Source: Lachnospiraceae bacterium UBA7110
GTDB lineage: Bacteria > Bacillota > Clostridia > Lachnospirales > Lachnospiraceae
DNA: 64,000 nucleotides
Assembly (NCBI GenBank): GCA_002492295.1
Contig: DKYC01000132.1
Location: 1-64,000 of the forward strand
Direction: 5' to 3'
In this document: positions 7,887 to 17,269 of the stretch, piece after piece
Layout of the letters: the number at the start of each line of letters is the position of its first letter
Numbering within the stretch: the stretch's first letter is position 1
Notes under the pieces: generated by a model
Told to the model about the DNA's origin: nothing
Database searches by the model: none
The model's input: the letters and a program-made list of their open reading frames with translations, nothing else
Translations under genes and position numbers: made by a program

Positions 7887-9944
7887 TTATTTTACAAGAA
7901 TATCATCCAATCCCGCCGTATCGGAAACCGGGTTTGTCTCACATACAATGACTTGAAGCTTTGGCAGGTCTGCAAGCGGTTCCAGTGACGTAACATAGTT
8001 GTCCATGATATTAAGCATTTTCAACTGTTCCATCCCTGCCGCAAAGTCCACACTGTCTATTGTCAAATCCTCAAGCGTCAATTCTTCCATGCCGCGTAGC
8101 TTTGCAAGTGCCTCCTGAAGCTTTTTGACCTCAATATTCTCCTTATCTGCCCACTGATCAGTATTGTACCTGTAAATCATTGCATTGCCCATATCAAGAA
8201 TGCGCAGATGATCATTTTCCGCAACATTCTCCGTATTCAGCATAAAGGAAGTATAATCAACGTGCAGTTCTTTCAGATTTGGCATATTCATAATCGGACT
8301 GATGTCGCTCCAAAGATAGCTGGAATACATATCCAAATATTCAAGCCCTTCAGCCTCAGATATCTGTTGTAGCATTTCAGGCGAAACAGAACTGTTTTTC
8401 ACGGTAAGGGAACGCAAGTTCGGGAGCTGTAAAAGGGAATTACTGCTTCCGAAATCCCCGTAGCCGCCGTCATCAATAACCAGCTCCTCGACATTTGTCA
8501 TATATTTCAGGTTGTCAAAGCTTTCAAAATTTCCAAGATAAAGCTTCGTCACATTGCTAAGTGCCGAAAAATCAGGCATATCGGAGTCGTCAAAATTAAA
8601 GCTTGTCATCAGACCAAATTCCTTCAGTCCTGTTAAACCTTTGACAAATTCATAATCCGTCGTTTCGTAATTTTCCAAAAGATAAAGGCTTTCCAGATCC
8701 GTGCATTCCGCAAGCGGCGTAAAATCAAGAACCTTGCTTCCAACCACGGTAAGTTCTTTCAGATTGTCAAATTTCGTTAAAAAGCTGACATCCCGAAGCG
8801 AGTCTGATTCGATATAAAGCGATTCCAACTGTGTCGCCTGATACAATGCGGAAAGGTCGTCAATATAATCGCCGTCCATAATGGTAAGCCTTTTTAAATT
8901 GGGAAGCTCGGAAATTCCGTTAATATCCGAGAGCATTGTGCTGCCTAAGTAAAGGCTTTCAACGTTTGTAAAAGCGCTAAGCCCGGAGACGGAAAAGCGG
9001 ACATCGTAAAGGCCAAGCTCCGTTATCTGCTCAGGGGGAATGGTGCTTTCAATATCGCTTATGTAGCCGTCATAGTAGAGCGTATGCAGCTTTTCAAGCC
9101 CGTCCAGGTTCAAATTGCCGGATGAGTACACCTTTAAGTAAAGCTCCTCAAGGTTTACAAAACAGGTGAGATCCTTGCTTATGTCAGGTTTTTGTGAGGC
9201 GGGATAAACCGTGCCCTGCGTGCCGTCCGAGAGCGTATAGTCCACTGCCAGGTAATCATACCCTACCTCGTAAACATGCAGGGAAATAATCTGCTCGGAA
9301 TCCGACGCAGTTAACGCTTCAGCATCCTTTTCAAAGATAAGCCCCATCATTTGGCTGAAAAACTCGGACTGCGGAACTGCCAGGGTAATTTTTTCCAACG
9401 CAGGCTCTTCATCAGAACCGTCCGAATCGGAGGAGTAGCGTCCCGATCCCGCCCGGTTTGCGGACTCCTGATCCTCCTTTGATGCCTTGGAGCTGTCTTC
9501 ATGGCGCGACGCGGCAAAAAAGCTTGAAACTACAAGGAACAGGATTATCAGAAAGACAGCGATTAAAACAAAGCAGACAACCAAAATGCCATTGGTGGAT
9601 TTTTGCTTTTCATCCCCGTAGAGCGCCCGCCGTTTTTCCGTAATTTCGGCAAAGCTTGGAGTCGGGGAAGTGCCGCTGTTTTGTTGGTTTAAGTATTGCT
9701 CGTAAGGTCTTGGATTACTTTGGTTATTTTGCGTGCTGCCCGTCTGTCCTAAGCCTTGGTTTTGGTAAATCGAGCGGGAACTTTCGCTTGTGTTTGCAGT
9801 CGTACCTGTCGTTTCGCCGGAAGCGGAGGTGGTATAGGATGCGTGGCTAAAGGAATCGTTGTAGCCACAGTCGGGGCAGGTAAGCACCCCGTTTACCTTG
9901 CTCATTTTTGCACTGCACAGGGGACATTTTTTCTGAAATGCCAT
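7887..9944 (-). CDS. Zinc-ribbon, transmembrane, leucine-rich-repeat protein
   Basis: 685 residues. The N-terminus has a zinc ribbon of two CxxC knuckles (CPLC at 7-10, CPDC at 23-26), then a Gln/Asn/Ser-rich linker, one membrane helix (about 117-141, ILVVCFVLIAVFLIILFLV) and an acidic/serine linker. From about residue 250 onward there are many irregular leucine-rich repeats of 21-24 residues (LEKLHTLYYDG, LPNLKRLTIMDG, TQLESLYIESDS). No signal peptide precedes the helix, so the zinc ribbon should be cytoplasmic and the repeats extracellular. The repeats suggest protein or ligand binding; the partner is unknown. AGGAAAGGA precedes the ATG. It lies upstream of folD in the same orientation. Confidence 0.8.
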   Translation of the reverse strand: MAFQKKCPLCSAKMSKVNGVLTCPDCGYNDSFSHASYTTSASGETTGTTANTSESSRSIYQNQGLGQTGSTQNNQSNPRPYEQYLNQQNSGTSPTPSFAEITEKRRALYGDEKQKSTNGILVVCFVLIAVFLIILFLVVSSFFAASRHEDSSKASKEDQESANRAGSGRYSSDSDGSDEEPALEKITLAVPQSEFFSQMMGLIFEKDAEALTASDSEQIISLHVYEVGYDYLAVDYTLSDGTQGTVYPASQKPDISKDLTCFVNLEELYLKVYSSGNLNLDGLEKLHTLYYDGYISDIESTIPPEQITELGLYDVRFSVSGLSAFTNVESLYLGSTMLSDINGISELPNLKRLTIMDGDYIDDLSALYQATQLESLYIESDSLRDVSFLTKFDNLKELTVVGSKVLDFTPLAECTDLESLYLLENYETTDYEFVKGLTGLKEFGLMTSFNFDDSDMPDFSALSNVTKLYLGNFESFDNLKYMTNVEELVIDDGGYGDFGSSNSLLQLPNLRSLTVKNSSVSPEMLQQISEAEGLEYLDMYSSYLWSDISPIMNMPNLKELHVDYTSFMLNTENVAENDHLRILDMGNAMIYRYNTDQWADKENIEVKKLQEALAKLRGMEELTLEDLTIDSVDFAAGMEQLKMLNIMDNYVTSLEPLADLPKLQVIVCETNPVSDTAGLDDILVK

Positions 9945-10284
9945 TCGTGTATCGTTCCTTTCCTATTTAAATATGTTTTGTTTAAATTTGTTTTGAATAT
10001 GTTTTCAAGTTTAAGTATGCTGGTAATATGGTTCATATCCGATTGCCCATATCACATTTGTTTTCAAGTATAACACAGATTATTATGGATTGCATTAAAA
10101 ATATAAAGACTTGCTTAGATTTGTATCGATATACATAGAAACAATTTAAAACTGCAGCCGGGGAATTCCTGCCCCAAAAGCAGATATCTTACCAGTTGCC
10201 AAGAATTTTTAACTATGCTATGATAAAAAAGGTAAAGGAAAACAAGGAGGAAAATCATCCTAAAAGAAACAGGAGGATAATCTG
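9945..10284. promoter_or_regulatory. Divergent intergenic region with promoter of the diguanylate cyclase operon
   Basis: A 340-bp AT-rich gap between divergent genes. TTGCCA (10196-10201) and TATGAT (10219-10224), 17 bp apart, form a good sigma-A promoter for the plus-strand operon. Just upstream is a GC-rich hairpin (CTGC 10152-10155 with GCAG 10180-10183, enclosing GGGG/CCCC), possibly an operator. I see no gene here and could not pick out a convincing promoter for the minus-strand gene. Confidence 0.6.
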
Positions 10285-11535
10285 TTGAAAGAAACAAAAG
10301 GAGGCATACGCAAAAAGCTTCTCCCCATTGTCATATTACCGATTATTTTATTGAGCTTTCTGATTACGGTCGTCGGTGTAACGCTATTTTACAGTTTTTA
10401 TACACAGAGCATTCGGGATGAACTGATATCCACGACGGATACACTGATTGACTGTCTGGACTTTGCAATCAGCGGCGACTATCAATACATAAATGAAATG
10501 CTGTTTAAGGGAGATTTGAATATTACGGATTCAACAATGCTTTTGCGGATTAAAGAGCAGTCGGAGATTGATACCACATTTTTTTGGAACGATTTGCGTA
10601 TCATGACCACGATAGAAGATGAGTATGGTATATCCGCCGTAGGGACAAAAGCGGACAGTCGGGTGTCAGATGTCGTATTAAAGCAGGGGATGAGCTATTC
10701 GTCGAAGGACTTATCAATCAATGGGAAGAACTATATCGGATATTATGTTCCGCTGAAAAATACAGGCGGAGAAGTTGTGGGCATGATTTTTGCCGGGAAG
10801 CAGAAGGATTTGGTTTACCATAAAATAACAGAAGTTATTATATGGTTTGCCGTATTTTCCGTTCTTATGATTGCTTTTTCCCTTTTGATTACGCTCAAAT
10901 TTTCGTCAAGCATGATTGCGGATATTAACAGTATTAACAGCTTTCTGAAGGCGATTTCGGAAGGAAATTTAAGGTCGAGGCTCGGAAACCGTGTTGTGAA
11001 CCGTAAAGATGAAATCGGCTCTATTGGTCTTTATGCACTCAAGATGCGGGATAATCTTCAAAAGCTGATTGAGCGGGATGCCCTGACGGAGCTTTATAAC
11101 AGAAGAAGCTGTCACAATATGCTGTCTGCAATTTCACAGAAAAATGAATTATACTGCGTTGTCATGTGTGATATTGATTTCTTTAAGAAAGTAAACGATA
11201 CTTATGGACATGATGCAGGAGATTACGTGCTGCAGGAGGTGTCTGGTTTAATCAGGAAAAATGTTTCGGAGTACGGTTTTGCAAGCCGTTGGGGCGGGGA
11301 GGAATTTCTGCTTGTGTTCAGGCTTGGATATGAGGATACGGTTGCAAGGACACGGCAGCTGCGGCAAAGTATTCTGGAGCATGATTTTACATATGAAAAA
11401 ACGAAAATGGACATTACAATGACGTTTGGCGTTGCGGATGGAACGGAGTTTATCCGGTACGAGAATGTGATTAAGAAAGCGGATGAGAAACTTTATATAG
11501 GAAAAAACAATGGTAGGAATCAGGTTGTTGCATAA
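10285..11535 (+). CDS. Membrane diguanylate cyclase with extracellular Cache-like sensor
   Basis: 416 residues. The N-terminal helix (about 12-38) and a second helix (about 186-207) bracket an extracellular region of about 150 residues with Cache-type features (SIRDELISTTDTLIDC, YIGYYVPLKNTGGEVVGMIFAG). A HAMP-like segment follows, then a GGDEF domain with active-site motif GGEEF at 337-341 and DIDFFKKVNDTYGHDAGD. It should make cyclic di-GMP at the membrane. The four residues at the allosteric RxxD position read SEYG, so product inhibition through that site looks lost. Translation starts at TTG 10285, with AGGAGG 8 nt upstream. The permuted binding lipoprotein gene follows after 14 bp, which suggests they act together. 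Confidence 0.9.
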   Translation: MKETKGGIRKKLLPIVILPIILLSFLITVVGVTLFYSFYTQSIRDELISTTDTLIDCLDFAISGDYQYINEMLFKGDLNITDSTMLLRIKEQSEIDTTFFWNDLRIMTTIEDEYGISAVGTKADSRVSDVVLKQGMSYSSKDLSINGKNYIGYYVPLKNTGGEVVGMIFAGKQKDLVYHKITEVIIWFAVFSVLMIAFSLLITLKFSSSMIADINSINSFLKAISEGNLRSRLGNRVVNRKDEIGSIGLYALKMRDNLQKLIERDALTELYNRRSCHNMLSAISQKNELYCVVMCDIDFFKKVNDTYGHDAGDYVLQEVSGLIRKNVSEYGFASRWGGEEFLLVFRLGYEDTVARTRQLRQSILEHDFTYEKTKMDITMTFGVADGTEFIRYENVIKKADEKLYIGKNNGRNQVVA

Positions 11536-11549
11536 CAGGAGAAGCACAT

Positions 11550-12341
11550 ATGAGAAAAAATATTACGAAAAAGCTGCTGTTAATCGTACTGGCTTGTATG
11601 ATGGCGTTTGTTTCAGGCTGTGGAGAGCAGCCGGTTGCAAATATGGTACAGTCGCTGGATGATTTGGAAGGAAAAAAGGTAGGAGTCCAGCTTAAGACAA
11701 CAGGAGACGTCTATGCCAGCGACATTAAGGATGCGGAGGTTGTACGGTTTAACAGGGGGATTGATGCCGTGACAGCACTGAAAAAGGGTGTGGTCGATGC
11801 GGTTATCATCGATGATGCGCCTGCGAATGTGTTTGTAGGCGAGGTCGGCGGCTTAAAGCTGCTTGACGAGCCTTTTGCGGATGAGGAATACGGTATTGCC
11901 GTAAATAAAAACAATCCTGGGCTGTTGGCGGATATTAATGAGGCATTGGAAAAGCTGCAAAACGACGGCACCCTGGACAGCATAAAGGATTCCTGGATTA
12001 TGGGCGACGTGCAGGAGAGTGCTTATGAAAGAAAGCAGGGGGCACATGCAAACGGCGTTTTGAAAATGATTACAAACGCGGAGTTTCCGCCGTATGAAAG
12101 TATGACGGAGGATGGCAGAATTGTAGGAATGGATGTGGATATCATGGCGGCGGTCTGTGATGAGCTGGATATGGAGCTTGAGGTGCAGAATACGTCGTTT
12201 GATTCCGTGATTGCGTCTGTGGAGAAGGGGGCGTCGTCGGTGGCGGTATCCGGCATCACAATCACGCAGGAGCGGATGGAGCATGTGGACTTTTCGAATC
12301 CGTATACGAAGGCAAAGCAGGTGGTTATTGTGCGGGAATAA
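11550..12341 (+). CDS. Lipoprotein with solute-binding-protein lobes in circularly permuted order
   Basis: 263 residues with a lipoprotein signal peptide (lipobox VSGC, Cys24). Family 3 solute-binding proteins normally begin with lobe I (NAEFPPYE...) and continue into lobe II (SLDDLKGKKVGVQ...TGDVYASD). Here the order is reversed: residues about 36-150 are lobe II (SLDDLEGKKVGVQ through LDSIKDSWI), and about 170-263 are lobe I (ITNAEFPPYESMTEDGRIVG through KQVVIVRE). Loss of the first and last lobes from a tandem duplication would give this. Family members bind amino acids or similar solutes outside the membrane. No ABC permease is nearby. It sits between a Cache-type diguanylate cyclase and a secreted protease, so it may feed a signal rather than uptake; that is inference. 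Confidence 0.85.
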   Translation: MRKNITKKLLLIVLACMMAFVSGCGEQPVANMVQSLDDLEGKKVGVQLKTTGDVYASDIKDAEVVRFNRGIDAVTALKKGVVDAVIIDDAPANVFVGEVGGLKLLDEPFADEEYGIAVNKNNPGLLADINEALEKLQNDGTLDSIKDSWIMGDVQESAYERKQGAHANGVLKMITNAEFPPYESMTEDGRIVGMDVDIMAAVCDELDMELEVQNTSFDSVIASVEKGASSVAVSGITITQERMEHVDFSNPYTKAKQVVIVRE

Positions 12342-12391
12342 TGTTCGGAAGTGCAATAATGGTTTGAAGAAGAAAGGAGCACAGACACAAA

Positions 12392-15300
12392 ATGACTGGA
12401 AAGATGAAAAAATGCATTGCATTCATGCTGGCACTGGTTCTTATGGTATCACCGCTTTCACAAACGAGAGTATATGCGGCGGAAATGCAGGAAAGTCCGA
12501 CTGCGGATGATACAAAAGAGTCGGAAAATCCGGCAGATGAAGAGAGCGAAAGGGCGTCCGAAACGGAGTCTGGGACAAAGGATGCTGTGACGCAGGAGCC
12601 GGAAACAAATACCGAACCGCAGAGCAGTGCGCAGGATACGGCAGAAGAGGAAAGTCCTGCTGAAGTGGTATCGGAAGAGGAGAGCGTGACTGAGGCAGCA
12701 TCGGAACCGGAAACTGTGTCTGAGGCAGTGCCGGAAGAGGAAAGCGCGTCCTTGACGGAATCGGAGTCAGGTTCGGAAATGGAGACGGAAAGTGTCCTTG
12801 AAACGGAATCTTTGGAAGATAACGGCGCCGGGGAAGAAATCGAGTATGCGCACCCCGAAGCGTTGGAACCGGAAAATGTCCCATATGATGAAAATCAGGA
12901 TGCGTTTACAGATAAGCTTGTAAACAGCAGAAAGGCAAGGAGCGCTATTCCGGCAAAGTATGATGCGCGCGAGGAAGGTTATCTGCCCGCAATCCGGAAT
13001 CAGGGAAGCTGGGGGGCATGTTGGAGTTTTTCCCTGCTTGGTGCGATGGAAGTAGCAGCAGTCAGAGATTTGGGCGTGTCCGCAGGCAGTATTGACTTGT
13101 CGGAGCGGCATCTTGCATATTTCGGATATCATACGGGATATGATGCACTTGATAATGCAAACGGGGATACGATGACCAGTAATCCTGCGGAATATTATCT
13201 GAAGCAGGGAGGTAATGATATCAGGGGCGTCGTGCGCCTGATGAACTGGAATGGCGGAGCGGATGAAAAGGAATATCCTTATTCAACAAGTTCGCTGCCT
13301 GGTGCATTGGACAGAACGGCGGCACAGGATGCCAGACTGTATCTTGAGAATGCATACCGCTATGATTTTAAAGCCGAAGGAAATAAAAGTGAAGCAATCA
13401 AAGTTGTCAAGAAAATGATAATGGACTATGGCGCAGTGTCATGGTCATATTATAATGATTCGAAATATGTAAATGCGTCTAACGGAGCATATTATAATAA
13501 TGTCGGAGGCTCCGGTAAGGCGGTGACAAACCATGCAATTATGGCAGTAGGATGGGATGACAGTTATCAAAAGGAGAACTTCCGGGAAGATAACCAGCCT
13601 GAAAATGACGGCGCATGGATTATCAGAAACAGTTGGGGAGAAAGCAATGGAGACGACGGATATTATTATATCTCTTATGAGGATAAGTCCCTTGGTTCCG
13701 GAAATCCAGTGTATGCTTTTAGCGTCTGTGATACCGAAAAATATGACAACAATTATTTTTATGGAAATACGGCATATTCCGGTTCTACAATTGCCGCGAG
13801 AAGGGCTGCTCAGGTATATCAGATTAAGAGCGAAAATGCATCACGAGAAAAACTGACAGCAGTGTCATTTTTGAGCGGTACAGCCGATGTGGATTATGAA
13901 CTTCAGTTATATAAAAATCCGGATATGGAAAACGGTGTAGTGACAAATCCGACAAGCGGAACAGCGCTGCTTGATACGCCGCAGAAAGGCACAACGGACT
14001 ATGCGGGACTTTATACGATAGAGCTTGCGTCTCCGGTTATATTGGATACGGAAGATTATGTGTCAATTGTGCTTACGTTTCCGAATACAAGACCTGCTTT
14101 GTACTTCGATAGAAGCTATACCTCCGATGATGGAAATTGTAAAGGGGAGCACATTGTTGCAAAAGGACAGAGCTTTTATGGTTCAAGCCTGACGTCATGG
14201 CAGGATAATTATGATAATAACAGAACGTTCCGAATCAATGCATTTACGCTGGATTGTGAGGATGTGCCGCCGGAAGTGGTCAAGATTGACAGGATTGAAT
14301 ATGATTATGCAAATACGGCTGTCATTACATGGAGCGGCGGAGCGGGAGCCGATAAAGTTGCAATCTACAGAAGTGAAAATCCATCAGACGAAGGTGAACT
14401 GATTGCGGATGTCCGTGTGAATTCGGACGAGGAAACATTCCATTATCAGGATAGTGTTCATAAAGGAAAGACATATTACTATAATCTGGTTCCGATTTTA
14501 ATCAATAAAAAAGGAACTGAGGTAAGAGGGCAGACCACAAAGTCTGACGAAATTTTAACGTTCCCTGAAGCTGTAATGCTGGAGACAGCGCAGTATGCTG
14601 AGGGTACCGGTGTCAGCCTCACATGGAATCTGGCAAAGGGTGCGGAGGGATACCGAATCGAACGAAGCGACAACGGCGGTGATTTTGCGGAGCTTACTAC
14701 GGTAGAAGACAGCGCTGTGGTAACATATACGGATTCGTCAGTGCAGGGAGGAAACCGTTACGGTTACCGTGTCCTTTGCTATTATACGGCGGAGGATCAG
14801 GGCAGGGCTGTGGTTTCGCCGCTCAACGAAAGGAACGTGGAAATCCTGCCGGAACCCGTGAAGATTTCCGGAATTACGGAGCTTAAACGTGAGAACAACA
14901 CAACCCGTGTCAGCCTTTCATGGAACAGGGTGGAAAATGCGCAGTCATATGCAGTATACCGGAGCGTGGCGGCAGACGGTTACGTTTGCATTGCGGAGAA
15001 CATTACGGATGTGCAGTATGTTGACGATGCGGTTTCCCCGGATACCTCTTACAGCTATAAGGTGATAGTTACTGTAAACGGATTGAGCTCGGAAAGCGGG
15101 AAAACACAGGAGGCGGTGATTCTTACAAAACCGGTCCTGACAGCACTTAAGATGCCGGTATCAGAGCTGGAGCTGAATAAAGATAACGCACAGGAGTTTA
15201 AAATAACGCCGGTACCGGAAAACTATCCTTATGAAAAGGAGCTTGTATGGTCCGCATTTGACGAGGATGGCAATCCGCTTGAGGTTGTGCAAAAAAATGA

Positions 15301-16738
15301 CACGATTGTCATAAATGGCACTGACGGCAGGGAGGTTCTTCATCTTTCCGGCAATAAGATTTATGCAGCCCGTCAGTCTGATACGGTAAATATCACATTG
15401 CGCGCCCAAATTGATAATATTAGCGCGGAATGCGGCATTTTTGTATACAGTAATGATTTTTGGGTAAGCGGTGTAAAGAATCTCACGTATACAGGTGCGC
15501 GGCTGACGCAGGATATCAGGGTCTATGACGGGAAAAAGCTTTTGACAGAGGGAATTGATTATACAGTCAGCTATCGAAATAATATCAATGTCTCACAGAA
15601 AGAGACCTCTGATGCAAAAAAGCCCGCGGTTATAATCAGGGGAAAAGGCAGTTACTCAGGTACACAGACAATTTATTTTGAGATATTGCCGGAGCCTGTT
15701 TCCGATGCCGATAAGCGCTCAATCCTGAAAGCAAAAGTAAAAAGTATCAAAATTTTCGAATATGAAGGAACGGCAGTGACGCCGAAGCCTGTTGTCACTG
15801 ACGGAAAGAAAACACTTGTGGAGGGCACGGATTACAGGCTTACTTATAAAAATAACAGAAGTGCCGGAAAGGCAGAAGTGATAATAAGCGGAATCAATGC
15901 TTATAAGGGTACGCGGAGCGAAGCTTTTACGATTAACTGTAATCTTGCGAAGGAGGGAATGGTTCGCGTGGCGCTTGACACACGGGATGTTCCTTATGCG
16001 AAAGGCGGTGCAAAACCCACCCTGCGTGTATACTGCGGGAACAGGCTGCTTAGGGAAGGCACGGATTACAGGCTTACTTATAAAAATAACAAAGCGGTTG
16101 CAAGTGCGTCAGCATCAAAGGCACCCACGGCAGTTCTTTTGGGAAAAGGATTCTATAAAGGCAAAAAAGAGATTTCTTTCAACATTGTACAACAGGACAT
16201 CGGGGAACTGACGCTGACGGCAAAGGACAAAGTCTATACCGGAAAAGCCGGGAAAAATACGACAAGCTTTGTGATTACCGACAAGGACGGCAAAAATCTG
16301 TCGGCAGGCAGGGATTATGACAGGACATCCGTCGTATATACTTATGCGGAAACCGGAGAACCTGTTGGGGATGCGGATATTTTGGAACGCGGAACAAGGG
16401 TGCGCATAACCGTGAAGGCTGCACAAAAAGGATTTTACAGCGGGACGATAAGCGGCGAATACAGGGTTGCGTCATATGATATTGCGAAAGCAAGGGTAAC
16501 GGTTGAGGCACAGACTTATACCGGCAGTGCGGTTGAGCCGGATTCCGGTACCGGGGTCAAGGTGACATACAGGGGACAAAGCGGTACGCTTACGGAAGGC
16601 GTGGATTATATTATCACGGGTTATGAGAATAATATCAATAAAGGTACGGCGAAACTGCGTATTGTGGGAATCGGTGATTATTGCGGCACGAAGACGGCGA
16701 GCTTTAAAATAAAGACAAAAATCTTTCGGTGGTGGTAG
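12392..16738 (+). CDS. Large secreted C1-family (papain-like) cysteine protease with Fn3 and surface repeats
   Basis: 1448 residues. A signal peptide (about 1-30) is followed by a Glu/Ser/Thr-rich low-complexity region (about 31-165) and a C1 peptidase domain (about 188-430). The catalytic residues are visible: Gln204 and Cys210 in NQGSWGACWSF, His381 in NHAIMAVGWDD and Asn413 in RNSWGE. Next come a lectin-like domain typical of bacterial C1 proteases (about 440-625), about three fibronectin type III repeats (625-910), an Ig-like region, and about five repeats with the YTG...[14 protein letters not shown]...GTATVxIxGKGxYxGT pattern. There is no LPXTG signal. The same repeat type ends the galactanase at 30151. 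It lies in the diguanylate cyclase/lipoprotein operon, and tadA follows after 5 bp. The substrate is unknown. Confidence 0.92.
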   Translation: MTGKMKKCIAFMLALVLMVSPLSQTRVYAAEMQESPTADDTKESENPADEESERASETESGTKDAVTQEPETNTEPQSSAQDTAEEESPAEVVSEEESVTEAASEPETVSEAVPEEESASLTESESGSEMETESVLETESLEDNGAGEEIEYAHPEALEPENVPYDENQDAFTDKLVNSRKARSAIPAKYDAREEGYLPAIRNQGSWGACWSFSLLGAMEVAAVRDLGVSAGSIDLSERHLAYFGYHTGYDALDNANGDTMTSNPAEYYLKQGGNDIRGVVRLMNWNGGADEKEYPYSTSSLPGALDRTAAQDARLYLENAYRYDFKAEGNKSEAIKVVKKMIMDYGAVSWSYYNDSKYVNASNGAYYNNVGGSGKAVTNHAIMAVGWDDSYQKENFREDNQPENDGAWIIRNSWGESNGDDGYYYISYEDKSLGSGNPVYAFSVCDTEKYDNNYFYGNTAYSGSTIAARRAAQVYQIKSENASREKLTAVSFLSGTADVDYELQLYKNPDMENGVVTNPTSGTALLDTPQKGTTDYAGLYTIELASPVILDTEDYVSIVLTFPNTRPALYFDRSYTSDDGNCKGEHIVAKGQSFYGSSLTSWQDNYDNNRTFRINAFTLDCEDVPPEVVKIDRIEYDYANTAVITWSGGAGADKVAIYRSENPSDEGELIADVRVNSDEETFHYQDSVHKGKTYYYNLVPILINKKGTEVRGQTTKSDEILTFPEAVMLETAQYAEGTGVSLTWNLAKGAEGYRIERSDNGGDFAELTTVEDSAVVTYTDSSVQGGNRYGYRVLCYYTAEDQGRAVVSPLNERNVEILPEPVKISGITELKRENNTTRVSLSWNRVENAQSYAVYRSVAADGYVCIAENITDVQYVDDAVSPDTSYSYKVIVTVNGLSSESGKTQEAVILTKPVLTALKMPVSELELNKDNAQEFKITPVPENYPYEKELVWSAFDEDGNPLEVVQKNDTIVINGTDGREVLHLSGNKIYAARQSDTVNITLRAQIDNISAECGIFVYSNDFWVSGVKNLTYTGARLTQDIRVYDGKKLLTEGIDYTVSYRNNINVSQKETSDAKKPAVIIRGKGSYSGTQTIYFEILPEPVSDADKRSILKAKVKSIKIFEYEGTAVTPKPVVTDGKKTLVEGTDYRLTYKNNRSAGKAEVIISGINAYKGTRSEAFTINCNLAKEGMVRVALDTRDVPYAKGGAKPTLRVYCGNRLLREGTDYRLTYKNNKAVASASASKAPTAVLLGKGFYKGKKEISFNIVQQDIGELTLTAKDKVYTGKAGKNTTSFVITDKDGKNLSAGRDYDRTSVVYTYAETGEPVGDADILERGTRVRITVKAAQKGFYSGTISGEYRVASYDIAKARVTVEAQTYTGSAVEPDSGTGVKVTYRGQSGTLTEGVDYIITGYENNINKGTAKLRIVGIGDYCGTKTASFKIKTKIFRWW
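15824..16091 (+). repeat. Two identical 34-bp direct repeats inside the protease gene
   Basis: Bases 15824-15857 and 16058-16091 are identical over 34 nt and encode GTDYRLTYKNN in two neighbouring surface repeats, in the same frame and 234 bp apart. Neighbouring bases differ, which suggests recent gene conversion or duplication among repeat units. Confidence 0.85.
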
Positions 16739-16743
16739 AAGTG

Positions 16744-17256
16744 ATGCCAAATAGGACGGACGAAGACGAAAAGTATATGAAAGATGCCTACAGACAGGCA
16801 AAAAAGGCATATGCACTGGGGGAAGTCCCGATTGGCTGTGTGATTGTGCATAAGGGAACGGTCATTGGCAGAGGCTATAACCGCAGGAATACAGACAAAA
16901 ATACGCTTGCCCATGCTGAAATTACGGCGATAAAGCGTGCGAGTAAAGTTATCGGCGACTGGCGGCTTGAGGAGTGCACCATGTATGTCACCCTTGAGCC
17001 ATGCCAGATGTGCGCCGGTGCGATTGTGCAGGCGCGTATACCGCGTGTGGTCATGGCATGCATGAACCCAAAAGCAGGGTGCGCCGGCAGCATTTTAAAT
17101 ATCCTTAATATGCCTGAGTTTAATCATCAGGTGGAGGCAGTGCGCGGCGTGATGGAGGAGGAGTGCGCTGCACTTCTCAAAACGTTTTTTAAGGAACTGC
17201 GCATCCGGAACAGGCTGGAAAAAGAAGAAGAAAAACAAAAAATGATATCAGAATAA
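16744..17256 (+). CDS. tadA: tRNA adenosine(34) deaminase
   Basis: 170 residues. The zinc-deaminase motifs are intact: HAEITAI supplies the zinc His and the catalytic Glu, and PCQMCAGAI the two zinc cysteines. EVPIGCVIV and MNPKAGCAGS are typical TadA sequence. It converts A34 to inosine in tRNA-Arg(ACG), an essential reaction. ATG 16744 lies 5 nt after the protease stop; an in-frame GTG at 16729 would overlap that gene and looks less likely. It seems to be transcribed with the upstream protease gene, an odd partner for an essential tRNA enzyme, and with the glycosyltransferase 13 nt downstream. The C-terminus has a short charged tail. Confidence 0.96.
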   Translation: MPNRTDEDEKYMKDAYRQAKKAYALGEVPIGCVIVHKGTVIGRGYNRRNTDKNTLAHAEITAIKRASKVIGDWRLEECTMYVTLEPCQMCAGAIVQARIPRVVMACMNPKAGCAGSILNILNMPEFNHQVEAVRGVMEEECAALLKTFFKELRIRNRLEKEEEKQKMISE

Positions 17257-17269
17257 AGGAGACAAAAAT

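Noticed and set aside
10152..10183. GC-rich hairpin upstream of the diguanylate cyclase, considered as a cyclic-di-GMP riboswitch
   Set aside because: It lies upstream of the promoter and lacks the conserved riboswitch bases.
11853..12422. Minus-strand open frame of about 189 residues across the binding lipoprotein gene
   Set aside because: The plus-strand gene has a clear signal peptide and domains; the other frame shows no motif or start signal.
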